Assembly: GCF_000430785.1 (NCBI RefSeq)
Contig: NZ_KE387247.1
Location: 110,301-145,927 of the forward strand
Direction of reading: 5' to 3'
Origin: Ectobacillus panaciterrae DSM 19096
GTDB lineage: Bacteria; Bacillota; Bacilli; Bacillales; Bacillaceae_G
DNA: 35,627 bases
Positions 28,196-35,627 of this stretch are shown piece after piece (within the stretch, counting starts at the first letter, position 1; every line of letters begins with the position of its first letter). The notes below the pieces were generated by a model. That model ran no database searches and was not told the origin of the DNA. It was given only the letters and a program-made list of their open reading frames with translations. A program made the translations under genes and the position numbers.

Positions 28196-29794
28196 ATGGA
28201 AACGATGAAAATCAGTTTGTTCAAATCAAAGATGTTTTCACTCCTGTTGGCAGGTGTGTTGTCGCTTGCAGCGGCGGGTTGTACGTCTGCAGGAATCGGA
28301 AGCGGTGACAAGTCAAAACAAGCGAGCAAGACGGAAACATCGGCACAGAATGACAAGAAGGTTAATGTAATATTAAGCTTTAAGGACGACGACTTAGACC
28401 CGCATAACAGCGCTACCCCGCTGAAAGCCGGCATAACGGAAACACTGGTAAAGCTAGACAAAGATTTGCACATTCAAGGATGGCTTGCGACTAAGTGGGA
28501 AGCGCAAGATGACAAAACTTGGGTGTTCATCATCCGCGATGGGGTCACCTTCCATGACGGTAAGAAAGTCGACGCGGCTGCGGTTAAAGCTTCCTTTGAA
28601 AAAGGCATTGCGGAAAGCAAAGCGCTGGCCAGCGCTTTAAAGATTGAGTCTATGGAAGCCAGTGGTCAAACGCTGACAATCAGGACAATAGAGCCATATC
28701 CGGCATTGCCGTCTGAGCTCGTTAATCCGTACGCATCTGTTGTAAACGTGGAAGCGGAGAAGCAAATGGGCAAGGAAGCATTTAATAATGCCCCTGTAGG
28801 TACCGGTCCGTTCAAGGTAAAGCAGTTTACGCCGAACGCTGAAGTGATGCTTGATCGTTACGATGAATACTGGGCGGGCAAGCCAAAGTTGAAGGGAGCA
28901 TCGCTTAAATTTAACGAGGATGCAAACGTACGCGCGCTCGCCTTACAATCGGGAGAGGCAGATATTGTCTATAACCTTCCAGCGGAAAGTATTAATTCCA
29001 TCAAGAAAAACGAAGCGTTGAAGGTTGAATCGGTGGCTGGTTTGAGAGTGCATTACATTCTGTATAATCAGCAAAAGCCTCTTATGCAAGATCTGAAGGT
29101 CAGAACGGCGTTGAATGATCTGCTCGATCGTGAAAGTGTCGCTAAGGACATTATGCTAGGTCATGCTTCCCTGGCAAATGGTCCCTTCAACAGCAAGCTT
29201 CCGTTCGGTAGCAAGGAATCGGTGGTCAAGTTGGATATTAAGAAAGCGAAAGCTTTGCTTGAAGAGGCCGGCTATAAAGAAGGAGCGGATGGCAAGCTGA
29301 TGAAGAACGGGAAGCCGCTCACGCTGGAGTTGATCACCTACAAGGGGAGACCAGAGCTCCCGCTCATGGCACAGCTGATGCAATCTGATGCCGCCAAGGC
29401 TGGGGTCACGGTTAATATCAAAACTGTCGAGAACGTTGATAGCTACTTAAAAGAAAACAAGGATTGGGATATGGTTACTTACAGTAATCTGAGTGCGCCA
29501 CGAGGAGACGGCGGTTTTTTCCTGAACACAGCATTTATGCCAGAAGGCTCTTTAAATGCGAGTAAGATTAATATTCCTAAGCTTAATGATTTTGTCAAAC
29601 AATTGAATGCGACGAGCGATGTTACTAAACGGGTACAACTGACACAGGAGGCGGTTGCCGTGATTAACAAGGAAGTGCCGCATAGCTACGCGGTGTATCC
29701 GAACATCATCGTTGGTATAAATAAGCGTGTCGCTGGATGGGCGCCAGGAGGGGAAGAATATTACATTCTCACGCATGCGATGGATGTGAAGTAA
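28196..29794 (+). CDS. Nickel/opine-type ABC transporter substrate-binding lipoprotein (NikA/CntA-like)
   Basis: 532-residue SBP_bac_5 lipoprotein that captures the substrate outside the cell. Signal peptide with lipobox LSLAAAGC (Cys about residue 29), followed by a Ser/Lys-rich linker. Family features: DLDPHNSATPLKAGITETLV, WLATKWEAQDDKTWVFIIRD, TFHDGKKVDAAAVKASFEK, APVGTGPFKVKQFTPNAEV, then DLKVRTALNDLLDRESVA. This is close to NikA, and to the opine-metal binder CntA, rather than OppA. The start is ATG 28196 (GAAAGG six bases away); ATG 28205 is possible. It heads a five-gene operon behind a Zur-like box. GC is higher than in the flanks. Substrate is inferred: nickel, or a zinc/nickel-metallophore complex. 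Confidence 0.85.
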   Translation: METMKISLFKSKMFSLLLAGVLSLAAAGCTSAGIGSGDKSKQASKTETSAQNDKKVNVILSFKDDDLDPHNSATPLKAGITETLVKLDKDLHIQGWLATKWEAQDDKTWVFIIRDGVTFHDGKKVDAAAVKASFEKGIAESKALASALKIESMEASGQTLTIRTIEPYPALPSELVNPYASVVNVEAEKQMGKEAFNNAPVGTGPFKVKQFTPNAEVMLDRYDEYWAGKPKLKGASLKFNEDANVRALALQSGEADIVYNLPAESINSIKKNEALKVESVAGLRVHYILYNQQKPLMQDLKVRTALNDLLDRESVAKDIMLGHASLANGPFNSKLPFGSKESVVKLDIKKAKALLEEAGYKEGADGKLMKNGKPLTLELITYKGRPELPLMAQLMQSDAAKAGVTVNIKTVENVDSYLKENKDWDMVTYSNLSAPRGDGGFFLNTAFMPEGSLNASKINIPKLNDFVKQLNATSDVTKRVQLTQEAVAVINKEVPHSYAVYPNIIVGINKRVAGWAPGGEEYYILTHAMDVK

Positions 29795-29795
29795 G

Positions 29796-30740
29796 ATGCT
29801 GCATATCGTTAAAAAGCGTCTGATTCAGTTGGTAATTGTGCTGCTGTTTCTCTCAGTGTCGACCTTCACCTTGATGAAGCTGGCGCCAGGAGACCCGGTA
29901 CAGAGTATTTTGCAGGTAGATCAGCTCATGGTCACAAAGGCCGATGAAGCCAAGCTCCACAAAGAGCTTGGTTTCGATCAGCCGCTTATCGTCCAATATG
30001 GGCAATGGATGCTGAGGCTGCTCCGGCTCGATCTCGGCAATTCGTACATGAATGGCAATCCGGTCTGGGAGGAGATGCTGAGGCGGCTGCCGACAACCAT
30101 TCAGCTGACAGCAGGAGGCCTTGTCGTCATGTTGCTGATTTCTGTGCCGCTTGGAATGATTGCCGCCCGGTATCCAGGAAGGTGGCCGGATCAGGTCAGT
30201 CGAGTGCTTGCGCTCATTGGCGCTTCTATCCCTGGCTTCTGGTTAGGACTGCTGCTCATTTACTTCTTCGCTTATAAGCTGCAGCTGCTACCCTCGATGG
30301 GGAAAGGAACATTGTCCCAGATGCTACTCCCTTCTTTTACATTAGGTTTTTCCATGGCTGCTGTATATGCTCGTTTATTGCGGGCGGGACTTCTTGAGAG
30401 CCTGTCACAGGATAATATACGAGCTGCAAGGGCAAGAGGGGTTCCGGAGTGGCGAATCTTGGTGCTGCATGCTTTCCGAACAGCATTGCTACCAGTGGTC
30501 ACAGTATTTGGGATGAGCATCGGCAGCCTATTGGGTGGGTCTGTCGTCATCGAAACACTGTTTTCTTGGCCCGGACTGGGCAGCATGGCGGTGGAAGCGA
30601 TTTTTGGACGGGATTATCCCGTTATTCAAGGATATGTGCTATTCACCGGCGTTTTTGTTGTCGTAGTGAATCTGCTCGTCGACTTATCCTACGGTCTCAT
30701 CGATCCCCGAATTCGACTTGGAAAGGGGGCATCACAATGA
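29796..30740 (+). CDS. ABC permease, NikB/DppB type
   Basis: First membrane subunit of the importer, 314 residues, starting two bases after the binding-protein gene. Six membrane segments; N-terminal LIQLVIVLLFLSVSTFTLMK, then LAPGDPVQSIL and the family motif ELGFDQPLIVQYGQW. The EAA loop that docks the ATPases is IRAARARGVPEWRILVLHAF with the conserved A-x-x-x-G. C-terminal FSWPGLGSMAVEAI and RDYPVIQGYVLF are also standard. The stop overlaps the next gene's start (ATGA). Confidence 0.92.
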   Translation: MLHIVKKRLIQLVIVLLFLSVSTFTLMKLAPGDPVQSILQVDQLMVTKADEAKLHKELGFDQPLIVQYGQWMLRLLRLDLGNSYMNGNPVWEEMLRRLPTTIQLTAGGLVVMLLISVPLGMIAARYPGRWPDQVSRVLALIGASIPGFWLGLLLIYFFAYKLQLLPSMGKGTLSQMLLPSFTLGFSMAAVYARLLRAGLLESLSQDNIRAARARGVPEWRILVLHAFRTALLPVVTVFGMSIGSLLGGSVVIETLFSWPGLGSMAVEAIFGRDYPVIQGYVLFTGVFVVVVNLLVDLSYGLIDPRIRLGKGASQ

Positions 30741-31600
30741 AATTAATCACAGCCGTAGCAAGGGTGCACACTATCCAAAGCGGCTTGCGGAAGCTAATTC
30801 GAGAGCCGCTATCGCTGATCGGATTGATTCTTTTGGTGCTTATTATACTAGTAACACTCTTTGGACCATATTTTGTACCTAATGATCCGCTTACGGTGAA
30901 TATGGGGGAGCGTTTGCTTACTCCCAGCGTGAAATACCCTCTTGGAACAGATAACATGGGACGCTGTATTTTTTCTAGACTTGTCATCGGTGCGCAAGCG
31001 ACGCTGGGCATCACAGCCCTCGTCATTGTCACTGTTATCTTGATTGGCATTCCAATTGGAATTTTAGCAGGTTATATCGGCGGTCGGTTTGATGCAGTCA
31101 TGATGCGTATCGTCGATGGTTTAACTGCTTTACCAGAGTTTATTCTGGCAATCGCTCTCGCAGGATTTCTAGGGCCGAGCACAATGAACCTTATGCTGTC
31201 CATTGTGCTAGTCAAGTGGATGAGCTATGCGCGGGTTGTCAGAGGGATTGTTTTGTCGGAACGGGAAAAAGAATATGTACTGGCGGCAAGGGTAGGCGGG
31301 TGCGGTACGTGGAAGCTGCTGCGCCGGCATTTGCTGCCGCAGATCGTTTCTCCTGTGCTTGTGTTGGCTGCATTGGATGTCGGCAAGGTGATTCTGACTA
31401 TTTCCTCGCTTTCCTATCTCGGTCTAGGAGTTCAGCCTCCAGCTCCAGAATGGGGGGCGATGCTCAATGATGGCAGGGCGTATTTTCAAACCGTTCCAGA
31501 ATTGATGATCTATCCGGGAATTGCCATCATATCGGTCGTAGTAGCCTGTAATCTGATAGGGGACGGGCTTCGGGATGCGCTGGATTTGAGAAATCAATAA
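30737..31600 (+). CDS. ABC permease, NikC/DppC type
   Basis: Second membrane subunit, 287 residues from the ATG at 30737 (AAAGGGGG upstream, four-base overlap with the preceding stop). The frame is open far upstream but that part is antisense-like sequence inside nikB. Family features: REPLSLIGLILLVLIILVTL, YFVPNDPLTVNMGERLLTP, HPLGTDNMGR-like PLGTDNMGRCIFSRLV, EAA loop YVLAARVGGCGTWKLLRRHL and the end LGLGVQPPAPEWGAML. With the NikB-type subunit it forms the translocation pore. Confidence 0.92.
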   Translation: MKLITAVARVHTIQSGLRKLIREPLSLIGLILLVLIILVTLFGPYFVPNDPLTVNMGERLLTPSVKYPLGTDNMGRCIFSRLVIGAQATLGITALVIVTVILIGIPIGILAGYIGGRFDAVMMRIVDGLTALPEFILAIALAGFLGPSTMNLMLSIVLVKWMSYARVVRGIVLSEREKEYVLAARVGGCGTWKLLRRHLLPQIVSPVLVLAALDVGKVILTISSLSYLGLGVQPPAPEWGAMLNDGRAYFQTVPELMIYPGIAIISVVVACNLIGDGLRDALDLRNQ

Positions 31601-31642
31601 ACGAATCAAGCTTTGCAGAGAAAGGTTCTTAGGAGGTACGTA

Positions 31643-32731
31643 ATGTCCATAACGGTAGATGATATAAAGAATACAGAAACTGCTGCGGTGGATAACTTGT
31701 CCAGTCCGAATGCTCCCGTTTTGCAAATATCGGATTTGACCATTGCATCAGTTAGTGATAACGGCAAAGCCGCGAATAAGCTAGTGCAAGGTGTTAATCT
31801 ATCTATACGCCCTGGAGAAATGCTGGGGCTTGTAGGGGAAAGCGGAAGCGGGAAAAGTATGACGGCATCTGCTGTTCTAGGGTTGCTGCCAAAGTCCCTG
31901 CAGGTAACGGAAGGCCATATTTACCTGAATGACATTGAATTAGGATCGTTATCAGAAAAGGAGAGAAGATGTCTTCGAGGCAAGGAGGTCGCCTATATAT
32001 TTCAAAATTACCAAGGCAGTTTTACGCCGTTTCTAAAAATAGGAAAGCAGCTCGTTGAAGCGATTCGCAGCCATGAACAGGTCAGCTTTAAAGAAGCGAA
32101 GGAAACAGCACTCGAATGGCTGCATCGAGTGCAGCTTCCAGCAGACCGCGTGTATGGAAGCTATCCATTTCAGCTAAGCGGGGGTCAGCTACAGAGAGCC
32201 TCTTTGGCAGCTGCATTGATGATGAAGCCGTCGCTCATCATAGCGGATGAGCCCACGACAGCTTTGGATGTGCTGACCAGTGAGCAAGTGCTGGATTTGC
32301 TGGTACGCCTGCAAAAGGAAACAAATTGCGCCGTGCTGTTGATTTCTCATGACTTGACCCACGTGTTGAAGCGAACAGACCGAATGGCAGTTATGTATGG
32401 CGGAAGCTTAATTGAAGCAGGACCGACGGAGATTGTACGGCAAAATGCGCAGCATCCATATACACAATTGCTTCTTCAAGCGAGACCGCTGCTTACGGCA
32501 TGTATGCCCGAAAAACTGAAGACCATTCCCGGAGACCCTGGAGCAGTTGCGGATAAGGGATGTCCGTTTGCGCTTAGATGTCCTTCGCGCATCGAACAAT
32601 GTGCGAAGAGGCCCGCCATGAATTCCGTAGGAGAAATTCACTCAGCTGCTTGCCACGTCATAAATGGAGGAGGATCAGACCATGAAGCCGCTGTTGGAAG
32701 TCAAACAAATCAGCAAATTGTACACAGCTAA
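31643..32731 (+). CDS. ABC ATPase, NikD/DppD type
   Basis: First ATPase, 362 residues. The start is ATG 31643 behind TAGGAGG; the earlier frame from 31613 has no ribosome binding site. Walker A GESGSGKS at about 65-72, signature LSGGQLQRASLAAALMM, Walker B LIIADEPTTALD, H-loop LLISHDLTHV. The C-terminal oligopeptide-type domain has CPFALRCPSRIEQC, whose cysteines often bind an iron-sulfur cluster in peptide/nickel ATPases. An N-terminal extension of about 25 residues is unusual. It overlaps the next ATPase by 50 bases. Confidence 0.9.
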   Translation: MSITVDDIKNTETAAVDNLSSPNAPVLQISDLTIASVSDNGKAANKLVQGVNLSIRPGEMLGLVGESGSGKSMTASAVLGLLPKSLQVTEGHIYLNDIELGSLSEKERRCLRGKEVAYIFQNYQGSFTPFLKIGKQLVEAIRSHEQVSFKEAKETALEWLHRVQLPADRVYGSYPFQLSGGQLQRASLAAALMMKPSLIIADEPTTALDVLTSEQVLDLLVRLQKETNCAVLLISHDLTHVLKRTDRMAVMYGGSLIEAGPTEIVRQNAQHPYTQLLLQARPLLTACMPEKLKTIPGDPGAVADKGCPFALRCPSRIEQCAKRPAMNSVGEIHSAACHVINGGGSDHEAAVGSQTNQQIVHS

Positions 32732-33455
32732 CGTCAAAGCACTGACTGATGTTTCGTTTACGATTGGGGAAGGCGAATGTCTAGGCTTGGTAGGAGAAAG
32801 CGGAAGCGGGAAAAGCACATTGGCAAAACTCATCCTTGGCTTAGAAAGACCGGAACAAGGGGAAATCACTCTGAATGGGATGCACTTTCATACTTTGAAA
32901 GGCCGCGCTTTGAGAGATGCCCGAAAGCATGTGCAAGTCGTATTTCAAGATCCGACAGCCTCCTTAAACCCGCGCTTGCCAATTTGGAAAACAGTCGTTG
33001 AACCTCTTGAAAATTATCCTGAAGTAGTGCCGCAGTTCTTAAGCGAGTTCAGGAACTCCAAAAGGGATATGGCAGCTGTATTGTTGGACAGAGTAGGACT
33101 TGGTCGGAATTTATTGGATCGATACCCTCATCAGCTTAGCGGAGGCCAGAGGCAGCGTGTGGCAATTGCGCGGGGGCTCAGTCTGCAGCCGAAACTGCTT
33201 ATCTGCGACGAACCGACCTCTAGCCTTGATATCTCGATTCAAGCGCAAATCTTGAATTTGCTGAAAGAACTAAAGAACGAACTGAATATGTCATATTTGT
33301 TCATCTCTCATGACATGGCTTCTATCCGATTTATGAGTGACCGCATCGCTGTTCTGAAAAATGGGGAATTGGTCGATTTATTTGTATCGAATGCGCTCTT
33401 TGAGAGCAGCCGCCATCCTTATACCCGCAGCATGGTGGAGGCTGTTGTTGGATAA
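32682..33455 (+). CDS. ABC ATPase, NikE/DppF type
   Basis: Second ATPase, 257 residues. ATG 32682 with GGAGGAGG upstream is preferred over 32664. Walker A GESGSGKST at 38-46, signature LSGGQRQRVAIARGLSL, Walker B LLICDEPTSSLD, H-loop YLFISHDMASI. It lacks the C-terminal peptide-type extension, which matches NikE/CntF. The gene overlaps NikD's end, so the two ATPases should be made in equal amount and form a heterodimer. It is the last gene of the importer operon, with a terminator 28 bp downstream. Confidence 0.92.
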   Translation: MKPLLEVKQISKLYTANVKALTDVSFTIGEGECLGLVGESGSGKSTLAKLILGLERPEQGEITLNGMHFHTLKGRALRDARKHVQVVFQDPTASLNPRLPIWKTVVEPLENYPEVVPQFLSEFRNSKRDMAAVLLDRVGLGRNLLDRYPHQLSGGQRQRVAIARGLSLQPKLLICDEPTSSLDISIQAQILNLLKELKNELNMSYLFISHDMASIRFMSDRIAVLKNGELVDLFVSNALFESSRHPYTRSMVEAVVG

Positions 33456-33483
33456 TTCAATCAGTAATATTGTGCGAATAATA

Positions 33484-33521
33484 AAAAGCAGGCATATTAC
33501 ATGAACATGCCTGCTTTTTTA
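33484..33521 (+). terminator. Terminator of the importer operon
   Basis: AAAAGCAGGCAT pairs with ATGCCTGCTTTT around 11 bases, followed by TT. Confidence 0.9.
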
Positions 33522-33685
33522 GAGACGTTTTACAAGGGATAGAATATCGCTCGAAAGGATACATACAATTTTATCAAAACTCGAATGTCTATCTGTAGTA
33601 CGCATATGGAATATGCGAATAACGGTCTATGGGATTTCGAGGAATCCTTATTTACAGAATTGTAATGCTTACGGGAGGTACGAAG

Positions 33686-35011
33686 TTGATTACGCATCGC
33701 GCATATATATCATTGGCAATACCGCTTATCATATCGACTGTGACAACACCTCTTTTAGGAGCGGTTGACACGGCAGCAGTGGGACAGCTTCCTGATCCTT
33801 CATACATTGGCGGAGTGGCGGTGGGCAGTGTTATTTTCAATACGCTCTATTGGCTGTTTGGTTTTTTGAGAGTCAGCACATCGGGATTTGCGGCACAAGC
33901 GCACGGCGCGAATGATCAAAAGGAGGGAGCACTATCCTTTTTTCGTCCATTGTATATGGCTATTTGTATCGGTGCTATTATGGTAATCGGTCAGCAATGG
34001 ATTGGTCAGTCTGCTCTTGAGCTAATGAATCCTGAAAGGACTGTATTCCAGCATGCTCACGACTATTTTAAGATTCGAATATGGGGGGCGCCTTTTGCAC
34101 TGATGAATTATGTGCTGCTTGGCTGGCTGATGGGAATGAGTAAAATTAAAGCTTCTCTCGCTCTTCAGCTTTACATGAACATAACCAATATTGTTTTGGA
34201 TTTGCTGTTTGTGTCCGGATTTGGATGGGGAGTAAAAGGGGTGGCAGCCGCTACTCTAATTGCGGAAGTAAGCACTTTTTTTATTGGTTTACCCTTGGTT
34301 ATCAGATATTTAAAGCCAAGCGACAAATATGGCGGCTTACTGGCTGCTTTTAATATGTCTGCTTTGGCAAGAATCATGAAAGTAAACGGGGACTTGTTCA
34401 TACGTACGATTTGTTTGCTGGCGGTATTTAACAACTTTACAGCAAAAGGGGCATCGTTCGGGACGGAGGTGTTGGCGGCGAACGCCATATTAATTCAAAT
34501 CTACTATATCATGGCTTACTTTTTTGACGGCTTGGCCAATGCTGGCAGCATCTTAATGGGAAGGGCAATCGGGGCTCGAAACCACGTCTTATACAATCGG
34601 ACATTGTCTCTTTCCTATCAGTGGTCATTGATAACGGTGTTTATCATGACTGTAACATATTACATAACAAAAGACCACGTTATACAGTTGTTCACTTCCA
34701 GTCAAGAAGTCCAGTCTGTTACGCTCAAGTACAGTCCGTGGCTTTTGTTATTCCCGATTGCAGCGTGCTTTGGTCTCGTCCTTTACGGTATATTTACAGG
34801 TGCCGCGGAAACAAAAGCTATTCGCAATTCTATGCTGCTGTCATTGACGGTGTACTGCCTTATTATCTATGCCGTTCCGCAGCCCTTAAACAACCATCGC
34901 CTGTGGCTTGCTTTTCTTTGTTTTTCTGCCGGAAGATCGTTGTTCTTATTTTTATATTTACCGAGTTTGAAAGAGAAGGATGAGTTATGTAGTGCAAGAG
35001 ATGGGTCCTGA
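33686..35011 (+). CDS. MATE-family efflux protein (DinF-like)
   Basis: Twelve-helix multidrug/organic-compound exporter of the MATE superfamily. I choose the TTG at 33686 (441 residues, LITHRAYISLAIPLIISTV) because GGGAGG is seven bases upstream and family members start at this point. ATGs at 33665 and 33629 lack a ribosome binding site. Motifs: TPLLGAVDTAAVGQLPDPSY then IGGVAVGSVIFNTLYW, and in the second half NAILIQIYYIMAYFFDGLAN with AGSILMGRAIG. It is separated from the importer operon by a terminator and about 165 bp. Context suggests it exports a metallophore or a toxic metal chelate, though MATE proteins are not the usual exporters for this. Confidence 0.9.
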   Translation: MITHRAYISLAIPLIISTVTTPLLGAVDTAAVGQLPDPSYIGGVAVGSVIFNTLYWLFGFLRVSTSGFAAQAHGANDQKEGALSFFRPLYMAICIGAIMVIGQQWIGQSALELMNPERTVFQHAHDYFKIRIWGAPFALMNYVLLGWLMGMSKIKASLALQLYMNITNIVLDLLFVSGFGWGVKGVAAATLIAEVSTFFIGLPLVIRYLKPSDKYGGLLAAFNMSALARIMKVNGDLFIRTICLLAVFNNFTAKGASFGTEVLAANAILIQIYYIMAYFFDGLANAGSILMGRAIGARNHVLYNRTLSLSYQWSLITVFIMTVTYYITKDHVIQLFTSSQEVQSVTLKYSPWLLLFPIAACFGLVLYGIFTGAAETKAIRNSMLLSLTVYCLIIYAVPQPLNNHRLWLAFLCFSAGRSLFLFLYLPSLKEKDELCSARDGS

Positions 35012-35247
35012 ATCGCTATAAGGGAATTTTACATGCAAACGGAGAAAAGCGCAGAATAGTCTTTCAGGGACTTCATATGTTATTTGCCGGAAATGCCGAT
35101 CGTGAGTGGAAACGAGGTGAAAAGAAACTAAGTGAAATGGTCTTTATCGGAAAGAATCTGAATCAAGAATGGTTCCAGAAGCAGTTTGAAGGCTGTATCG
35201 CAGAGGGGCAAAGCAATAGCGTGAAGGGACACCGCTTTGTAGAATGA
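35002..35247 (+). pseudogene. CobW/YciC-type zinc GTPase, C-terminal fragment
   Basis: The frame reads NRYKGILHANGEKRRIVFQG then LHMLFAGNADREWKRGEKK and LSEMVFIGKNLNQEWFQKQF, which is the CobW C-terminal domain (KG-I-x-x-G followed by Q-G-V-H-x-x-x-x-G and DREW). The GTPase domain is missing, because the frame runs straight into the MATE gene's end. Zinc metallochaperones of this type (YciC/ZagA) are strongly Zur-regulated in Bacillus. Presence here ties the region to zinc. The stop TGA at 35245 comes from the 69-bp element inserted directly after. GC and codon use match the importer operon. Confidence 0.75.
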
Positions 35248-35334
35248 TATTATCCCTCTTGTGTCAATAGTATTGGCGTTTTTTAAACTGTCTACATAAG
35301 AGGGATAATATCATAGAACGGGTGGTGTTTTTTT
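35228..35334 (+). terminator. Terminator split by an insertion
   Basis: ACACCGC (35229-35235) pairs, with one G-U, with GTGGTGT (35322-35328), followed by TTTTTT. The 69-bp element and its target duplication lie in the loop. Before the insertion the loop would have been about 12 bases. The same terminator form is seen at 4263 and 12837. Confidence 0.65.
35245..35313. mobile_element. 69-bp palindromic mini-element (MITE) with TAGAA target duplication
   Basis: TGATATTATCCCTCTT (35245-35260) and AAGAGGGATAATATCA (35298-35313) are perfect 16-bp terminal inverted repeats. The target word TAGAA occurs directly on both sides (35240-35244 and 35314-35318). The middle is 37 bases without coding potential. 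Transposase must come from elsewhere. Complete and probably recent, since repeat arms are identical. Confidence 0.8.
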
Positions 35335-35394
35335 CCGTATGCATAATAGGGATAAGTACAATCCAACCGTTTTAGTTTTTAACGATTTTCCGAA

Positions 35395-35553
35395 AGAAGT
35401 CTCCCTCTTCAAGCGTGTGAAGGGCGTAGCCCAACGGTAAGGGGGAGATGAATTTCGGTTAGGCGCAAGACTAAAGAACGTTCGTTCTTGTCTGCGATTA
35501 CATATTATGGTAAAATCAACTTATCAAACAATCGTAAAGCGAGGTGAAATGAT
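35395..35553 (+). mobile_element. Left end of an IS200/IS605-type element
   Basis: Upstream of tnpB there are two hairpins: TCTCCCTC with AGGGGGAGA (about 35400-35450, with GGGCGTAGCCC inside), and AAGAACG-TT-CGTTCTT (35474-35489). Subterminal hairpins are typical of IS200/IS605 ends. The exact left boundary is not determined. No tnpA is present before tnpB in the window. Confidence 0.5.
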
Positions 35554-35627
35554 ATGGCAAACAAAGCGTATAAGTTCCGAATCTACCCGACAGCCGCACA
35601 ATGTGTTCTTCTTGCAAAAACCTTTGG
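35554..35627 (+). CDS. tnpB: TnpB-family RNA-guided endonuclease, 5' end only
   Basis: Starts at ATG 35554 with GCGAGGTGAAAT upstream and reads MANKAYKFRIYPTAAQCVLL then AKTF, cut by the window end. This is the standard N-terminus of IS605/IS1341-type TnpB proteins (K-A-Y-K-F-R-I-Y-P-T). Whether the gene is complete cannot be seen. If it is, it would be an RNA-guided nuclease using an omega RNA from its 3' end. Confidence 0.9.
   Translation, partial: MANKAYKFRIYPTAAQCVLLAKTF

Noticed and set aside
30449-30736. N-terminal extension of the NikC-type permease frame
   Set aside because: It lies inside the NikB-type gene in another frame; ATG 30737 has a ribosome binding site and the family start.
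1-35627. rRNA and tRNA genes
   Set aside because: No rRNA core sequences, tRNA cloverleaf or TTCGAATC-type T-loop in a matching context was found on reading both strands.

Overview
The window looks like a chromosomal segment of a low-GC, spore-forming Bacillus, most likely the Bacillus cereus group or a close relative. Evidence: a GerC-type germinant receptor subunit, a complete cotJABC spore-coat operon, a YjcZ-type sporulation peptide, a WXG/pre-toxin polymorphic toxin with immunity genes, and strong AGGAGG ribosome binding sites. No rRNA or tRNA genes were seen. It is an accessory region: many genes are truncated, remnants of several mobile elements are present, and two blocks are clearly richer in GC than their surroundings (about 6.9-9.3 kb and 28.2-33.5 kb), which suggests horizontal transfer.

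Layout. 0-1 kb: end of a gerC gene. 1.2-3.75 kb: polymorphic toxin locus (WXG-like/PT-TG toxin, Imm22-like immunity protein, an orphan toxin-tail remnant and a SUKH-family immunity protein). 4.0-4.6 kb: a decayed Tyr/Pro-rich peptide module followed by a three-repeat CRISPR-like mini-array with no cas genes in the window. 5.0-6.7 kb: a metallopeptidase-like protein that has lost its HExxH motif, a 278-bp palindromic element, a PadR relic and a broken minus-strand gene. 6.75-9.35 kb: PadR / DUF1048 / ABC ATPase / ABC-2 permease drug-efflux operon with a duplicated operator-like module. 9.35-10.7 kb: two truncated enzyme genes (AhpD-like, quinone oxidoreductase-like). 11.1-12.3 kb: NupC-type nucleoside transporter. 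12.3-13.6 kb: second copies of repeats seen at 1.2 and 4.1 kb plus a probable IS605-type end.

13.6-17.3 kb: MocR/DdlR-like regulator, translationally coupled to a D-Ala-D-Ala ligase, then a class III aminotransferase. 17.5-19.7 kb (minus strand): PhnB-like VOC protein, EmrE-type exporter and its FCD/GntR regulator, with palindromes over the start regions. 19.8-23.5 kb: two small membrane peptides, a VanW/YoaR-like exported protein, an IS3-family remnant, a small hydrophilic protein and a DUF1003 membrane protein. 23.8-27.7 kb: cotJABC, YjcZ-like peptide, cold-shock protein, CBS-domain protein and a membrane protein.

27.8-35.3 kb: the most interesting region. Two Zur-box-like sites flank a deleted EamA/DMT exporter gene and precede a five-gene NikABCDE/CntABCDF-like importer, followed by a MATE exporter and the C-terminal end of a CobW/YciC zinc GTPase. 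Together these suggest a zinc-starvation or metallophore (opine-like) transport island, partly decayed. A 69-bp transposon-like palindrome with a 5-bp target duplication has inserted into the terminator after the CobW fragment. The window ends inside a tnpB gene of an IS200/IS605-type element.
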